Part shown: positions 23,101-37,084 of the stretch, piece after piece
How positions within the stretch are numbered: the stretch's first letter is position 1
Layout of the letters: each line of letters opens with the position of its first letter
DNA from: Cycas panzhihuaensis
Lineage: Eukaryota; Cycadophyta
Length of the DNA: 64,000 nt
Assembly: GCA_023213395.1 (NCBI GenBank)
Contig: CM041465.1
Span: 218,867,741 to 218,931,740 of the forward strand
Reading direction: 5' to 3'
The notes under the pieces: generated by a model
The model's input: only the letters and a program-made list of their open reading frames with translations
What the model was told of the DNA's origin: nothing
The model's database searches: none
Program-made: the position numbers and the translations under genes

Positions 23101-26100
23101 TAACATTAACCAAACCCTAAAACCACAATAGGTTTATATTACCCATCCAAAATATACTAATCAACTATATCAACAACCTATATGTAGGTAATTACACTAA
23201 ACCTATCACGTTTAATATATTTTTTGAGAGATGTAAATTTAGTTTCAATTCTAAAATGTTGTTTTTTATAATATAATGAATAGGGAAAAAAAAACATAAA
23301 TCTATAAAATAAATCAAGATCAATAAACCTTAGCATAATTTATATATCCATTTTTATATAAGAACAACATGCCTATTAATCTAGAATTATACTTTGGATC
23401 CATTAATAAAGAAAGCAAAGGTTATATTAGTCTATTATTAATTATATATGTAATTGTAAGATTCCATGCCAAAAATAGATGTCACTTAGGGAATGCTTAT
23501 GCCAAAAATATATTTGAATACCAAGATACTATATGTATCCTAAAACATAACCAATAACTATTCATTGACCATTCATGTTTTTTTATTCCTAAGTAGTCAT
23601 ATCATAAGTAGAGTTATAAGCATAGACTATAACTATCACCATTATTTCTATATGAAAAATTCTAGGTGATATAGATGATATATTATAAAGAGTAGGAAAG
23701 AGAGTTCTAAAATAACTACAAGAGAACTCAAAAGGGGTGGAGAATTGATGAAGAATGTATATGTTGAGGAGGGTGTGAGTGGATCCATATATTAACTTTC
23801 CTATATGCATGAGGCATTCCTTGTAATCATTCTTATATCTTTCATATTTAGTAGACCTTTAGGGTGTTATGACATCATTTGAGTTAGTTAATTAGCTTAA
23901 CCCATTATATAAATTTGGTGCTAATATGGGTGCCCTAGGAAATAATTGATATTTCTTTGAAGTGGTTATAGATCATCAAACCAAACCTCTATCATCTTCT
24001 TTATTTGATTTATATAGGGAATAACATCCAACCACATAAAGAAATTCATACTAAGGGTGTTTGATAAGGTAAGTTGGTTTGCTGCTAACATAGTAATAAT
24101 TCATATCTAATATGATAGAGTATACTATTAGTAAAGAGAGATTCCCTTTAAGACTAAAGGGAAAGGATGAAGGCTGTACATATCCACTAAGCTCGGGTTT
24201 AGGTGGCTTGGGTAAATGTCCACTTGGTGGCATTAAAGTAGCAAAGTGTTACTAGTTTAGATCAATTCACTCTAGCAATTAAGGATGCTACTATAGTTGT
24301 GTAGTGACTCTACATGTTTAAGAGGATCTTGGCTTAGAGGTTTTATTATCTTAAGAACTCTTGGATTATTTGGTAGATAAAATCAATTCTTATTTGATTT
24401 CAAGTGGAATGTTTAAGGTGGTGTTGTTCTTATTCACTAGCCTTAACAAGCTCCCCAGTTTTTTTTCCTAGGTTATTAGTTGTTATTACTATAATTAATC
24501 TTCTAACCCTTTATTATTTAAGCTTATTACATGTATAAAGCTTTCCTTCTATTATGGGGCTTTTGTTGTATCCTCCAGATGGGAGTGTTATAATGTCTCC
24601 TTGGCTTTATGGTGGTCACACTTCCCTATTTGATTACTAGGAGGGGGTAGGCTTACAATTGTTTTTACTTGGGTGAAGTAGCTAAGAGCCTCTATAGGTT
24701 AGGTGGGATTTTGATCTTGGGATCCAAGTTAGTTATTAAGTCTGGTCACTACTTCATTATTGGGAGGTGGTATGTTTAGGGTTAATCCGCTTGGGGATAT
24801 GTTATTAGGTATTGATACAAGATGGTTAGGCCTCTACTCATGGGATCTAGGGGGGGGGGGGGGGTTGTTGGGATCAATTCTTATTAGGGTATGGCTTAGC
24901 TCTCACATATGGGACCTTGGGCGTAGAGCTCTTGTTTAGCCCTTTAGGGCTCTTATTCCCTATCCGAAGAACATAGTGCTTCACATGCTCTTCTTTGGAG
25001 GGTTTGTTTAAGGAGGATTAATATGTTGTACAGTGGTCTAAAATTACTCTATGATTCTTTTTCATTTATGACTTATGGTGCATACATAGATGCTTATTTA
25101 AAGGGTTTTATATGATCTATGATAAGAATGCTTATTTTTTAAGATCATGTATAGCATTTGGGATCTTGATCTAGTGGCGGATCATATAGTGATAGATGAA
25201 TTAATCAAGTGCTAAGCATTACTGGTTAGGACAACTTCGTCATTTAGTAAAAGTAAGTCCCTCATATGTTGGTTGGGGATTTTTGGGGTCTTAGCTCCTT
25301 TTGATCACCAATAAAAGTAAGTTTCTATCTATCTTTAATAGAGGTATATATACTTTCACTTGGGTTCCAAACTTACCATCTTATAACAACCAAGCTAAAT
25401 CAACCATCATATAAATTTATTTTAAAGTAGGGGTATGCTTGCTAGAAGGTATTATTTGTAGTAAGCTAGATGTTGTCATCTTCATTATTTATGAGACTAT
25501 TTATATTGGTTGTAGGTGTTGTCAAACTGGTGCATGCACCAAAATTTTAATATTTTTGTTGGTTAGTGTTATAAATCCAATTGGTTGGATGGTTGTCTCA
25601 ATAATAATAGTGAGTATTATTCCATTGACTACAATAATGGTTGTTGGTAAGCTATTTAATTATTTATGAAATGTAGTGGGAATGTGTGATGGGCACCTTA
25701 GTGAATATGTTTAATGAATGTGCCATTAAAAAAAAAAAGGGTGTGGTAGTGGTTCATCAGTATCTAGGCAGGATTAGTATAATCTATAAGTTTGGGGTTG
25801 ATGAAGAATGTGATGACAATGGCTTACAAATTTGATCTTTTGGATGGCAACAAATTAAATGGGTGGTTGGGTCAACCAATGTATCTATAGGTCAGCTCAC
25901 CCTAAGTTGACTAGCCAAATATATTTATGCCACAATTTGTGATGGCAAGTAGACTTGCATCATCTATGGTAGTAGGAATGAGATATAGAAATGAATGTAG
26001 ATGCATATATTATATATGTGATTTTATGTTTGCTCTATCAATGCATTAGATCATTATCATCTAGTAGAGGTTTTTCACCACTATCTACCAAATTTGATGG

Positions 26101-26219
26101 ACTTCTTAGGAATTATAATATAAATTTATGATTAATTCCATACCACATTACCTTGGGCTAATAATGGCTAATGCTCAAGGGTTTAGAGAGATTGATAAAG
26201 GTTGAGGTAATGGTAAAGG
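23101..26219. other. Unassigned AT-rich sequence, no gene seen
   Basis: I recognise no protein domain, LTR pair or RNA gene here. A run of 15 G lies at 24850-24864 and an A run at 25728-25738. Short open frames are of chance size. Probably very old element remains. Confidence 0.5.
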
Positions 26220-27629
26220 GTTCGGGTTCTATTTCCTAGCCACTGGGAATGGGTTAGGAGATTTGCAACATAGGTAAGTATAGGTACATGTCTCTATCCC
26301 ACATTCCATGACATCCCTCATGTTTATTTCTTTGTATGATGATTCTGCAACTATTGGATGCATGACTATTTAGTTTTCTTAGCTTGATTATGTCTATTTT
26401 TATATCAATAACAACCAAGACTCTAGTCCAATGGCTCTAAAGCCCTTATTATGGTCTCCTGGTTAGCAAGATGAGCTTTTAGTGCTCCTACAACTCTATT
26501 TTCGGATGGTTTTGACTCATTATTACATGTTTATTTCATTCTCTTACCCTTATTGCATATGATTAGTCCCTAAAGACTTTGAGATTAGTCTGCATGAGTC
26601 TGGGGTGGGAGTTTAAAGCCTTTTTGTCAATTTTTACTATTTTTTTGCCTTATTATTATCCCATGATAATTGTTATATGTATTGCACTAATTGTTGTCTG
26701 CCCTATAAAGCATCTCATGGCACTACAAACATGTTCATGATACTGTAGAAAGCTTTGCAGTGTGACTATTACTTTGACAGGCATGTCTAACAACATTCAA
26801 ATGTTGCAATTAATGAACCCTTGATATGGCAGACACCTGGAGCCCAACCCAGATCGAGGCACAATGATCATGAGAAACCCTCTTAAAAATTGAAAGGCCA
26901 TTTTGATTTTAATTGAGGGATGTTTTTACTCATTCTTGGTAAGAAACAAAAAGAAAAGCTCATTCTTGGAGAAAAGAGATAGAAAAGTTTAGATTTTAGA
27001 ATAGAGGCACTTCAAAACCTCCTTCTATGATCATCAAAACTCTCTCTTCTCCCTTAAATCTAAAGAGCTTCACTAAGGACACTCTTCTAAGAGTTTCAAG
27101 TGTCATTTTTTCAGCAATTCAGCCACAAACACTAAGCTTTCTTAAATGAAGTGGGTAAGATCCATATATACTCTTATTTCTCAATGAGAGATCTTCTTTA
27201 TTAGCTCTAATTTTAGTTATCTAATTCATTTTTATCTTGTTTCTTAGTTTGAGGATTATAGTTCATAAAGTTTATCAACTTCATTCCTTTAGAAACTTGA
27301 AGGAACTATCTTGTATGAACTAAAAACTCCATACAACCTCCATCATAGTATTGGAGGAGGGAATGAGTGACACACCAACTATTTTGGGGAGTTTAGAGAA
27401 GGGTAATAGGTGCAAGTGCCAACTTTTTGCACCCCCTTCTCATTGGGCAATCCCCTCCTAAATCACATGGTATGAAATCTCAAGGTGCATGCACCTCCCA
27501 CTCTGATATTTAGCCATGCTACCATATTATTTTGTGAACACACGTTGCTGATCTTTGGAGAACCCATCCCACCTTTGTATCATACCTTTCTTTTAGCTTG
27601 TTATTTAAGTTGCATAGTTGGGAATCTTT
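26220..27629 (+). repeat. Element C 5' LTR (approximate)
   Basis: Lies directly before a tRNA-Arg-type primer site and resembles 59590-61185 in several stretches in the same order: 26233-26290 with 59590-59645 (ATTTCCTAGC then CTGGGAATGG), 26715-26770 with 60110-60160 (GATACTGTAG / GATACCGCAG), and 27055-27120 with 60520-60590 (CTAAAGAGCTTC / CTAAAAGCTTCC). Both ends are approximate. I did not find a matching 3' LTR for C. Confidence 0.5.
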
Positions 27630-27647
27630 TCTTGACTCTACTGGGGA
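27630..27647 (+). promoter_or_regulatory. Element C primer-binding site, decayed
   Basis: TCTTGACTCTACTGGGGA matches TGGCGACTCTGCTGGGGA, the tRNA-Arg-type site common in Tat/Ogre elements, at 14 of 18 positions. It lies about 1.7 kb before gag. Confidence 0.55.
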
Positions 27648-29290
27648 GACCACCCTCATTGGGAGGCAAAATAAATCCTTAAGCACCCTGCTTATCCCCT
27701 TCCTTCATCCTTCACACTCTTCATATACTTGGATTTCTTGTAAAAAGGAATAACATTTACTCGATGTGTTTGTTTCATTTACTTGGCTGAAAGTATAACA
27801 TAATTTATAAAATATACATGTTCATATATATTGCAAACATCTCTTTTGGATAGTGTCTTGCTTTGTACATGTATGATGGAGAGCATACCTCTCTAACATA
27901 GCTAACAAGGCACAAAGAGGATCTCATCTCTCATGGTAAGCAATAATTTATATCTTGCATTTTATTTCCTTTCATCTACATTGTTTCTTTATTTCCTTTT
28001 TTTTCATTCATACAATATTCTAGTTAAACTTGAGGGGGGTAAATAGAACCCTATTGTCTCCTACCTTTCTTATGGTAAAGGAGCTCTGCACTCTAGCAAA
28101 GGAGGATCTAGGACAAGTAAGGTTGGAATCGTCATCAAAGGCCATGAACCAAGTACATTCCCCTTGAATCCTTTCTCTTTTACAATCATCCTTTTTTATT
28201 ATAATACTTGCCCTCGAATCCCTTATTAAGGTAAACTTGGTTCCTTTTCTTTCAAGCTTGTTTTATTGATTGCACGCACATATGCATACAAAGTAAAAGC
28301 TAAAGATTTAGTTTAGAGAAGCATCTCTCCTTGCATGGATAAGAAAGGAAATCATTTGAAAGAAAAGATTCTTTTCTCTCTTACTCTTTTCATCCCATGT
28401 AAAGGGGAGGCATACTAGGGGAACATTGCCTTATACTTGCATATAAAAAGGGAAAAATACTGCTTCTTCCTCTCTCTTACATCACTCCCAATTGTGTCAT
28501 TGTCTTTACCTTATAGGTACATAACCTTAAAGTCCCTTTTAAGGTCAAAAGATAAAGGGTATGAATTAAGAGTGAGGTTTCACATTTGTTGCACATTGTT
28601 TATTATATTTGTTAGTTGCTTTTGCTTTATCATAGCATGCATACAAACTCAAAACACAACCTTTAAATAAAACACTATACCCAAGTAATAAAACATAGCA
28701 TTCTCACATAACCCAGAAGGAACAATTTAGATAAGGAAGGAATCAACCAAGGCTCCCCTTCTACCTTTGATTACTACTTGTTATCACACACTCTCCTATA
28801 AGGGAAACCTACCTCTTCTTCTGAAGTGAGTATAGGAGAAGCCTACCTAGGCAACTCGGTAATCTAAGAAGACCAAGCTCTCTATAAACCATTACTCTAC
28901 ATACTAAGCAAATTATCATACTTCTTACATCTATTAATCAATAAAACCTAGAACCTTACAAGTAAAGAAGGGAATGCACATCCTGTGGGTCCCTGAGCCT
29001 ATGCACAAGTGGCACACAAATGCCCTTCAAGGGTAAACTACAGTCATATCATACCTTTTAGGCCTTCACCTCTTAATCCTATTATTAGTTAGTGTCTCAT
29101 TGCTTCTAGTGACCCTCCATATGTGCACTTCCACTAGCAACCATAATGGGGAGTTGTTAATGAGGAAAACCTAGGATTCCTTTAGTTTCCTAGCACTAGC
29201 CCCTTTTTACCTCATAGATTCTTGATAGGGTATGGTATCATCCCAACACCTCCTTTTAGATTAATATTTCTACTTCTAAGGGTTCTTGGA
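27648..29290 (+). other. Element C leader, no gene seen
   Basis: No domain recognised. 27870-27960 resembles 61420-61500 of element I, around AAGAGGATC and CTCATGGTAAGC compared with ACGAGGAAC and TTGCAGGTTAGT. These junctions look like splice donors, and some Tat/Ogre elements do splice their leader, but I cannot show it here. Confidence 0.45.
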
Positions 29291-32000
29291 TGGACACATG
29301 CATGTGATGCTTCTCTCATTGCCTATGTGGCTTTGCTCCTTCAAAAGTAGAGCCTGGTTGCTCTTATATTGCTACATCTGATCCAGGATCACTAATAGAG
29401 GGGTACCCATTAGACTGGGCTTATCATTCCTTTGTTTTTGATTGGCCTCACCCTGAGACTTCTTACTCTGACTAGGATCCTGCCCAAGAGGGCGATGATC
29501 TAACTTATTCTCTAGATGAGCAATTGGAAGTTCACCTAAACCTTCCCTCTTACCCTACGCATGTCATATGGGGATCCTTCCCTATGGATCCTTCTCAACC
29601 TAGTGAGAAAGCTCTTATAGAGCATCTTACTAGTTCTATCCATTATAAGGAACCCTCTACCTCATATTAGTGAGCTAGCATTCCTTTAGAGGAAGTGGTA
29701 GAAGCATTCAAGCAATGCTTTAAAGTTGTAAGTGCTCAACCACCCCCTAAGTGGTTGGAGCATTTCCTCAAAAGTGTGACCCCTCTTCTTCTACCACTAT
29801 CCATTCTACATCATCTCAACTCATATCCCCTTCTTCTTTGGAGTCTGCTCCCACATCTCCCCTACCCACGACTACTTCCTTAATTCAAGGGATACCCTAT
29901 GGTATGCCAATCTCTCAAATGAGGCTAAGCATACGTCATGTATAAATTGCCATACCATAATCAGTTATTGCTCATGCCCCTTAAGTTCTATATACCATCC
30001 CTTTACATTCTCGTGCCTCAAGGCATGGGGGAGTCATTCCTATTCCTCCTTGTCCATGACTTATAGACACTTCACTTTACATGCCACTAGGATATACATC
30101 CCAACCTTGGGGGCATGGGGGACCTAACCCCCTTCCAACCTATGGGATTGATCTACTCCATCCCTATGAAGTTGCCCCTCTTGTAGGGGGACCATATGGG
30201 TAGAACTTGGTCCCTTATCCTATGCCTCCCACATCATGTATGACCTGATGTGTAGTTTCTCCCTAAGGGGGATCCACTATCCCTTACATTCCACATTCTC
30301 ATGTAGCTACTCCCTTAGGGGCATACCTACACCCTTTTTCTATGCATATGGTGCATCCACATGGTTGGTTGAGACCTCCTCGCCCATCCCCCTATGCAAC
30401 ACATCCCTATATGGGGGCATCTCCCTCCCACCAGTTAGGGAGAAACTTGCATCCTCCTTACAATTATTCCTCCTACTTCCCATTGGATGGAAGTGGGTAC
30501 CTGTACCCATCTCGTTTATCTTCCCAGGTTGATCTGTTAGTTCAACTAGGGGTCTACCACTTCATTAACTACTATTTAACCCCCTTATCCATCAAATCTC
30601 TTAGGAAAACCTATTGCCTCATCCCTTAAAAGTACGTAAATTTGATGGTACTTCTTCATAGGACCCAACCAAACATGTTAGGGGCTTTTCCATGGCATGT
30701 ATCGACTATTGGGCCTACGTCCACATTCTGATGAAACTCTTCTCTAGATCTCTTCAAGGAGATTCATTGAAATAGTTCTATCATCTCCTTGCCCACTCTA
30801 TTTTTCACTTTCTAGTAGTTAGTTAACAAATTTACGAACTGATTTGATGTGGATAAACCCTTCAAAAGTGGGGTCAAAGCCCTTTTATTATTGAAAAAAG
30901 ATCACGATGAACTTAACTATGACTTTGTAAGATAATTCCATGATCTCCTTCACTCCTCTAAGGCCACTTTTCTTAAAGAGTTGAAGAGGGACATCCTTGT
31001 TAATGCTCTTTGACCTGAGGTACATGTGGAAGTCCTTAAAATAGGGGTGATGACATGTGATTTTGCCATAGTCAAATGTTTAGCATTGGAGGCTATTAAG
31101 ATACAAGCAGGTCTCAAGAAGCCTCCTAAGAAATTAGAGTGTCGTGAGGTGGCCCCTCCACCATGTAATCAAAAGGGTCAATAGTAACCCCCAAGGCCTC
31201 ATACTAGCATACCTAATAGAACCTTGGATCCTCTTACTTCTACTATATGCTCCTTTAAATGTATGGTCTAAAAACTCAAATTCTAGCCTACCCAAGCCTC
31301 CTCAAAGTCATATCAACCCATCCATCAGGCATCATAGACCTTACTACCTAAGGGTAGAAGCACCCAAACTTCTCAAGGGAGGAAGGCAAAACCCCCTCTT
31401 GAGAAGAAATGGTGTTTTGTGCATGGAGAATGCTTGCATGAGGATTCATAATGTTGGTTGTAACATATCAAACTTGTGCCACATTATGACTCCTCTCCTC
31501 AAAGGGCTTCCAAACCTAATTTAGAACAACCTGTTTACTAGGATCTATTCCCAAATCATAGAGAACATGATCAATCTACCTATAATAAGTGGGCAAGGAA
31601 TAAGAGACAATCTTCTGATCCTTCCTTTGACCAAGTGAAGGGAAAGGGATTGAGGGATCTATCCTCTTCATTAAGCCCTAGGCCTTAGCATCCTTCATCC
31701 TCTCAACCCAAAAATAAAAGGAAGAGAGTGATCCAGATGCTTGAGACTACCCATGTGTGCCATGTCACATGGTCTCAAGCTATAAAAGAGGCCATAGAAA
31801 CCTCTACTTCACAATAAATTCCTCCCATAAACAACCCACCTATAGAGATTCCAATGGTCTCAAAGATAATTCTTGTCCACCTAAGATGTTACAACTTTCG
31901 AAGGGCCTTTCCCTAACCCATGGGAAAGGGGAAGGCCTTTTTTATCATTGAGGAGCTCCACACTATGTCTAAAGGCATGTTCGTGATGGATGTCCTGCAG
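29291..32000 (+). pseudogene. Element C: Tat-type gag, broken
   Basis: Long gag with a Pro/Tyr/His-rich N-terminal third (about 29400-30600, for example HPYMGASPSH), as in elements A and B. The gag core follows: FDVDKPFKSGVKALLLLKKD at about 30848-30905, then LKIGVMTCDFAIVKCLALEA near 31040. A variant zinc motif WCFVHGECLHEDS lies at 31411-31449, the CxxxH-type knuckle of Tat elements, with a stop just before the last Cys. Many stops; the start is not certain because the N-terminus is not conserved. Confidence 0.72.
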
Positions 32001-32930
32001 AGTTTCCCTAAGAAATAGGCTCTTCTCTTGGAGGCCCTTTGCTAAAAGGATGTCCTAATTCATACCATGAGTACAACCCCATACGAGGCACCTATTATCT
32101 CTTTTGACCTAAGGGACCTTTCTTCTGCTAGTGAGAGGGAGCACCAATGGAATTACCCCTTCATTATTACTATTGATACCTAAAAATTCACATTGAAGAG
32201 GATTTTTATAGATAATGACTCTTTTCTCAACATCATGCCTATATGTATGATGGAGAAGTTGGGAATAAGAACCCTCAAATTGGTCTCATGGAGGTTCCAA
32301 GTCTATGATGGTAGTGAGAAAGCATCCCTCACAACAATAACACTCCTACTTACCCTAGAAGATAAAATAATGCAAATAGATATTATAGTCCTTAACATTG
32401 ACATGGACTACAACCTATTGCTAGGCCACCCATGGCTTGACTAGATGGGTGCTACTTGTTCTTCTAGGTAGGGGCAACTTAAGTTTACTCATCATGGGTA
32501 AATAAAGGTTATCACTTGAGAGCCCTCTCTTAGCTGACCACCTCATCAACTATGCTAAGTGATCTTTGGGGAAGCTAATGAGGCTAAGGATCCATCCAAC
32601 CCATTGATTGCCCACTCCATTAGTGTTGAAAATCCCTAAGAATAAGGGGACACACATCCCTCTCAACTGAATTTGATCTGCTTCACCCCCATCAGCATAG
32701 GGAGCTATGGATACTTTATCATCTAGAGTGACCAAGAGTCTAATGATGACTACGAGGAACTCCCTTATCTAGTCTCCTTTCTCAATGTCCAAAGGAGGCA
32801 TTCCCCTCATCCCACCATGCATCCCATATCTCGGTGAGGGACTTGCATGGAGATGGAGGGTCTTTAGTTGATCGACATGGTAGAACCTCTTCCTATGTCA
32901 TCTAGGTGCCCGTGTATTATTAGCATGATA
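32001..32930 (+). pseudogene. Element C: aspartic protease, broken
   Basis: The open part 32193-32444 reads RIFIDNDSFLNIMPI (active site; family usually D-x-G/S-S), then LVSWRFQVYDGSEKASL and MDYNLLLGHPWLD at about 32406-32444, the two hallmarks of Tat proteases. A degraded stretch beyond leads to the linker. Confidence 0.75.
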
Positions 32931-34440
32931 AAATGTGGGGACCACTGGCCTACTCATTAGCATTCCATTATCAAATCTCCTTAACCCTCATTACCCTCCA
33001 TACATAGCAAGGATGTTAAGTCCCTCTTCTCCCATGATGGGTCTGTTATCTATGATCCCAACCCTAGTTCACATTCCCCTCCATGAGATGGGATTGGACA
33101 TCATAAGAGGGTCCACTCCAACTCCTTAAAGGAGTTCCCCCAATATGTTGACTGGTTAGATGATCATTATGAACCCATCATCTCCCCCATCAACTTTTGC
33201 TCAGTAAGACTATTCATGGGATAGATTGTTCCAAGAACAATGAAGCTCTATTAGAGTATCTTATGGGAGTGGCACCCGACCTACCTTTTGGATACCATAA
33301 ACTTGGTTTCTGGAATTGTTTAGCTATTGGGCCATCCCTAGTCGACCCAAACCAATCATCAGCTCTTTTGTTAGTTGACCAAGCCCCCTTTAACTTTAAG
33401 AAAGGGAATGCCATATATGTAGGGGAAATTAAGGACACCATCCATGCCCTTGGTGAGGTCATCAAGGTTGGAGCAAAGTGTTCTCCTTAGGAAATAGAGG
33501 AGTATGATCAATTGTTCCAAGAATTCCATGACATCTTTGCATAGGACTACTCAGACATAAAGGGCATAGACCTAAGAATAGTTACCCATAACCTTACTAC
33601 CATTCTAGGTGCTCACCCTATTAGGTAAAAGTAGCACCTCTTGCATCTAAAATTATTGGTTGCAGTTAAGATGGAACTAGAAAAACTACTAGATGTGGGC
33701 CTTATTACTTCCATCAATTACCCTAGATGGGTTTCTAATATCATACTCATTGCTAAGAAGAATAGGGCCATTAGAATTTGTGTTGACTTTTGAGATATTA
33801 ACAATGTTTGTCCAAAGAACAACTTTCTCCTCCTACTTATCGATTAAACCATTGATTGAACTATCAATTTTGAAGTCACCTCTTTAATATATAGCTTCTC
33901 TAGTTATAACCAAATCTAAATATCCCCTGAGGACCATCACAAGATGGCTTTTACTACTCCTTGGGGGATATTTACTTATAAAGCCATGCCCTTTGGTTTG
34001 TAAAATACTAGTGTTATATACCAAAGGGCCATGCAATTCATATTTTGCGATCTTATCAATAAGACTCTTGAAGTCTTTATAGATGACATGATAAGCCTCT
34101 CCCAAAAGAGGATCAATCACCCTGTGGACTTAGAGAGATTTTTATAAGGTGCTACAAATACCACATCAACTTGAATCTACTCAAATATGTCTTTAAGATA
34201 ATAGTTGGGAAACACTTAGGGTTCTTTGTATCTAAACAAGGAATTCAAATTGACCTTGACAAGGTCAAAGTTATAGTTGGGATGCTTCCTCTAAGGACAC
34301 AATGATAGATTAAATCATTCTTGGGGATGTTATTAAATCATTCTCGGGGAGGTTAGGGTTCCTAAGGTATTTCTTAGTGAACGTTTCCATAAATGCCAAA
34401 CCCTTAACCAACTTATTAAAGAAGGGGCTCCCTTCTTTTG
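32931..34440 (+). pseudogene. Element C: linker and reverse transcriptase, broken
   Basis: The linker holds EYLMGVAPDLPFGYHKLGF (33254-33310) and GNAIYVGEIKDTIHALGE, also found in element B at 47080-46841. RT starts after FA-stop-DYSDIKGID (about 33535; the stop replaces Trp). Blocks: LDVGLITSINYPRWVSNI, ICVDF with a TGA at 33791-33793, FTTPWGIFTYKAMPFGL, and FIDD at 34076-34087, the catalytic box with both Asp. Frame changes follow in the thumb. E (11735-12545) is the closest relative in the window. Confidence 0.78.
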
Positions 34441-34900
34441 GTCCTCTAGGACCTAAGAAGCTTTTCAAGAGCTCAAACAGGCGCTTGTATCAACTCCCAT
34501 ATTGGCTTCTCCTCTCTTTGACTATCCCTTTATCTTGTACACTTTAGTGACTAAAGAATCCCTAAGGACTATCTTAGCCCAAGAGGATAACTCTAAAACT
34601 AAAATGGTCATCTACTTGATCAATCGTACATTAGTGGTTGTAGAACTAAACTATTTTCTAGCAAAAAAGGAATGCCTAACACTAGTCTATGCTACCAAAA
34701 AGTTCAAACGTTATCTTCTAGGTAACGTTACTTATGTGATTGTCCAATCCAATCCCTTAAGATATCTTTTAACTCAATTAGATTTGATAGGAAGGGTAGG
34801 TAAATGGGTTATCCTCCTTCAAGAGTATGATCTCAAGATCATTAATCAAAAATCTAAAAAAGGAATGATTGTCATAGAATAGTTGGAAGACACTCCTATG
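34441..34900 (+). pseudogene. Element C: RNase H, mostly open
   Basis: Open from 34502 to 34882. AFQELKQALVSTPILASP leads in from 34456, then PFILYTLVTKESLRTILAQE (the Asp usual after LY is Thr), a YFLAKKECLTLVYATKKF helix with the catalytic Glu, RYLLGNVTYVIVQSNPLRYL and VGKWVILLQEYDLKI. No second, archaeal-type RNase H lies between this and integrase, unlike the domain seen alone in elements A and B. Confidence 0.75.
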
Positions 34901-36240
34901 CCAAATTCTCTTAAGGTTTTGGTTGATGATTTATTAACTAATAAACCCATTTTAGCCCTTCATCATATCAATGCCCATCCATTGGCCAATAATGAATGGT
35001 ATGGGGATATAGTTAAATACCTAACCCAATAATAATACCTGGCAAATGCTAGAGATAAAGTAAAGTTATGTGTAAAAGCCTCTACTTGATAGTACTTTCT
35101 TAGGGAGGATGTGTTGTATAAATGATCATTTGAAGGCATCCTCCTACATTGTGTTAATCTAGATGAGACCACTCAAATCCTACATGAATACCATAGTGGC
35201 ATTTATGAGGGTCATTTTGGGGTCCATCAATGGCCCAAAGAACCTTGCATATGGGATATTACTGGCCAACTTTCTTTAAGTACATCCATTCTTATGCTTA
35301 ACATTGTTGTTGATGCCAAGAGCACGCCAAGGTAGTCCATCAGTATTATGAGGTATTGCATGTCATAGTCTCTCCATGGCCATTTTTATAATGGGGACTA
35401 GATTTGATTAGAGCCATTACTCCACCTCTTTGACCCAACATAAATTCATTCTAATCATTATGAAATATTTTACCAAATAGGCTGAATCCATTCCCTTATC
35501 TTCAGTAATAGGGAAAATAATTACCACCTTTGTATATTAGTATATTATTTCTTAATTTGGGGTCCTCAACGTCCTTATCATGGATAATGGAATCTTGTTC
35601 TATAATAAGGAGATGGATGAGCTTTGTGAGAAATTTAAGATCTCTCATTAGACTTCATCCCCTTACTACCCTCAAGTTAATGACTAAATTAAAGCCTTTA
35701 ATAAAATCCTAATTAACATTCTTAAGAAAATTATTGCCTAATCCCAAAAAGATTGGTACCTCCAGCTTTATTTAGCCCTATGGGTCTATCAACCCTCAAT
35801 TTGCATGGCCATGGGAATGGCACTATTCTCCTTGATCTATGGGTCAGAGGTAGTGTTTCCCTTAGATGTCAAAATCCCCTCTTTGAGGGTATCCCTCAAA
35901 GAGTTTGTTGATGAGAAGTGGTGACACTAAGCCAGCCTCCTTGACTTGGAAGCCTTAGATAAAAAACACTTGATGGCATACCAAGCTAATTTAGCATCCA
36001 AAACTAGGGCACAAAGGACATATGATAAGCATCTACACCCTCGCCCCTTAAGTCTTGGGGACCAAGTCCTTAGGTTAGAATATCTTTATGATTGGTTGTC
36101 TAAATTTGGCCCTAAATAGGTGGGCCCTTTTGTGGTCTTGAAGAGCCTCAATAATGATGTATATAGAATTGCCAAATTGGAGGTTCTCGAGCTTAACAAA
36201 GTCATAAATGAAAAATTCCTAAAGAATTCCTATAGTTGAT
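34901..36240 (+). pseudogene. Element C: integrase, broken
   Basis: The zinc module begins at the HEYHSGIYEGHFG segment (about 35182-35220), with a HAKVVHQ-type C-C half near 35325. Catalytic core: first Asp in WGLDLI (about 35395-35412), second in LIMDNGILF (about 35575-35600), third in the ND-stop-IKAFNK segment near 35680, where the catalytic Glu is Lys. DWYLQLYLALWVYQ and LIYGSEVVFPLDV follow, then the C-terminal LSLGDQVLRLEYL and a VGPFVVLKSL segment whose leading Trp is a TAG. Pol ends at about 36240. Confidence 0.78.
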
Positions 36241-37084
36241 CCCTTATCCTCTAAAATAAAAAAGGGACCAACTCTTTTTTGCTTTGAAATAAGCATAAAC
36301 TATTATTTATTTACAATGCCATATGCCCTCATGTAGGCATGATGAGTATTCGAGGCTTGTGATACCTAAACTTATTGCAAGGGCAGCTTTGTCCCTTTCC
36401 AAAGGTATCATACTCCCTAATGAGTGAGGCTCTTCTTCAATTTATGAGTAGTGGTGGATATATCCTTAAGGGGAAAGCATCTCCACACTCATGTTTGATC
36501 TTTTCATTAATCAATGGAAATAAGTCGAATTGAGCTCCATGGAGGGCAACTTTACTCAATTATAAACATAAGCTACCACTCAAAGAGGGTAATCATTAAT
36601 GAAATCTATTATTCCTTTTAGGACCTTTAGGGTATTGATACCCATCTAGTCCTCTCTTTATCTAGATTGCTGCCCTTACCTCCGAGGGATATGTAATCCC
36701 CCCTACTCGAGTGCCACATGAGATACTTAATCAAAATAAAGGTAACTGTGTGTGTCTAGTATACATGCTCTAAGTTATAGATAAAATCTAAATAATAATA
36801 ATGAATATGAGCTAAAGAGTTTATCTATATCCATACATTCCATACATCTATAACAATCAATCAAAAGTATAACTCATATAAAAGGGTTTCCAATTTGGTC
36901 CTCGTCTCTTTATATATATAATCATCAAATAAAAGTACAATGATACAATAGAACAATATGCTCTAGAAAGTTAGAATCCTTGCAGAGGGATGTACAATCA
37001 TCCTCATGCATAGTGGGAAACCCCTAGAGGTCTAAGCTTTCCTCTAATCAAAAAATAAATCATCATGTAAAAACCCTAGAAATG
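36241..37084 (+). other. Element C region between pol and antisense ORF
   Basis: No domain recognised on either strand. In Tat elements this is the variable stretch after pol. No tandem array of the A/B type is present. Confidence 0.5.

Noticed and set aside
24850-24864. Run of 15 G as a quadruplex regulatory element
   Set aside because: A single homopolymer in unassigned sequence with no promoter or gene nearby; could also be a sequencing artefact.
30236-30629. Two overlapping ~95-codon plus-strand frames as separate genes
   Set aside because: Both lie in the Pro/Tyr-rich N-terminal part of element C gag; the real reading changes frame between them.
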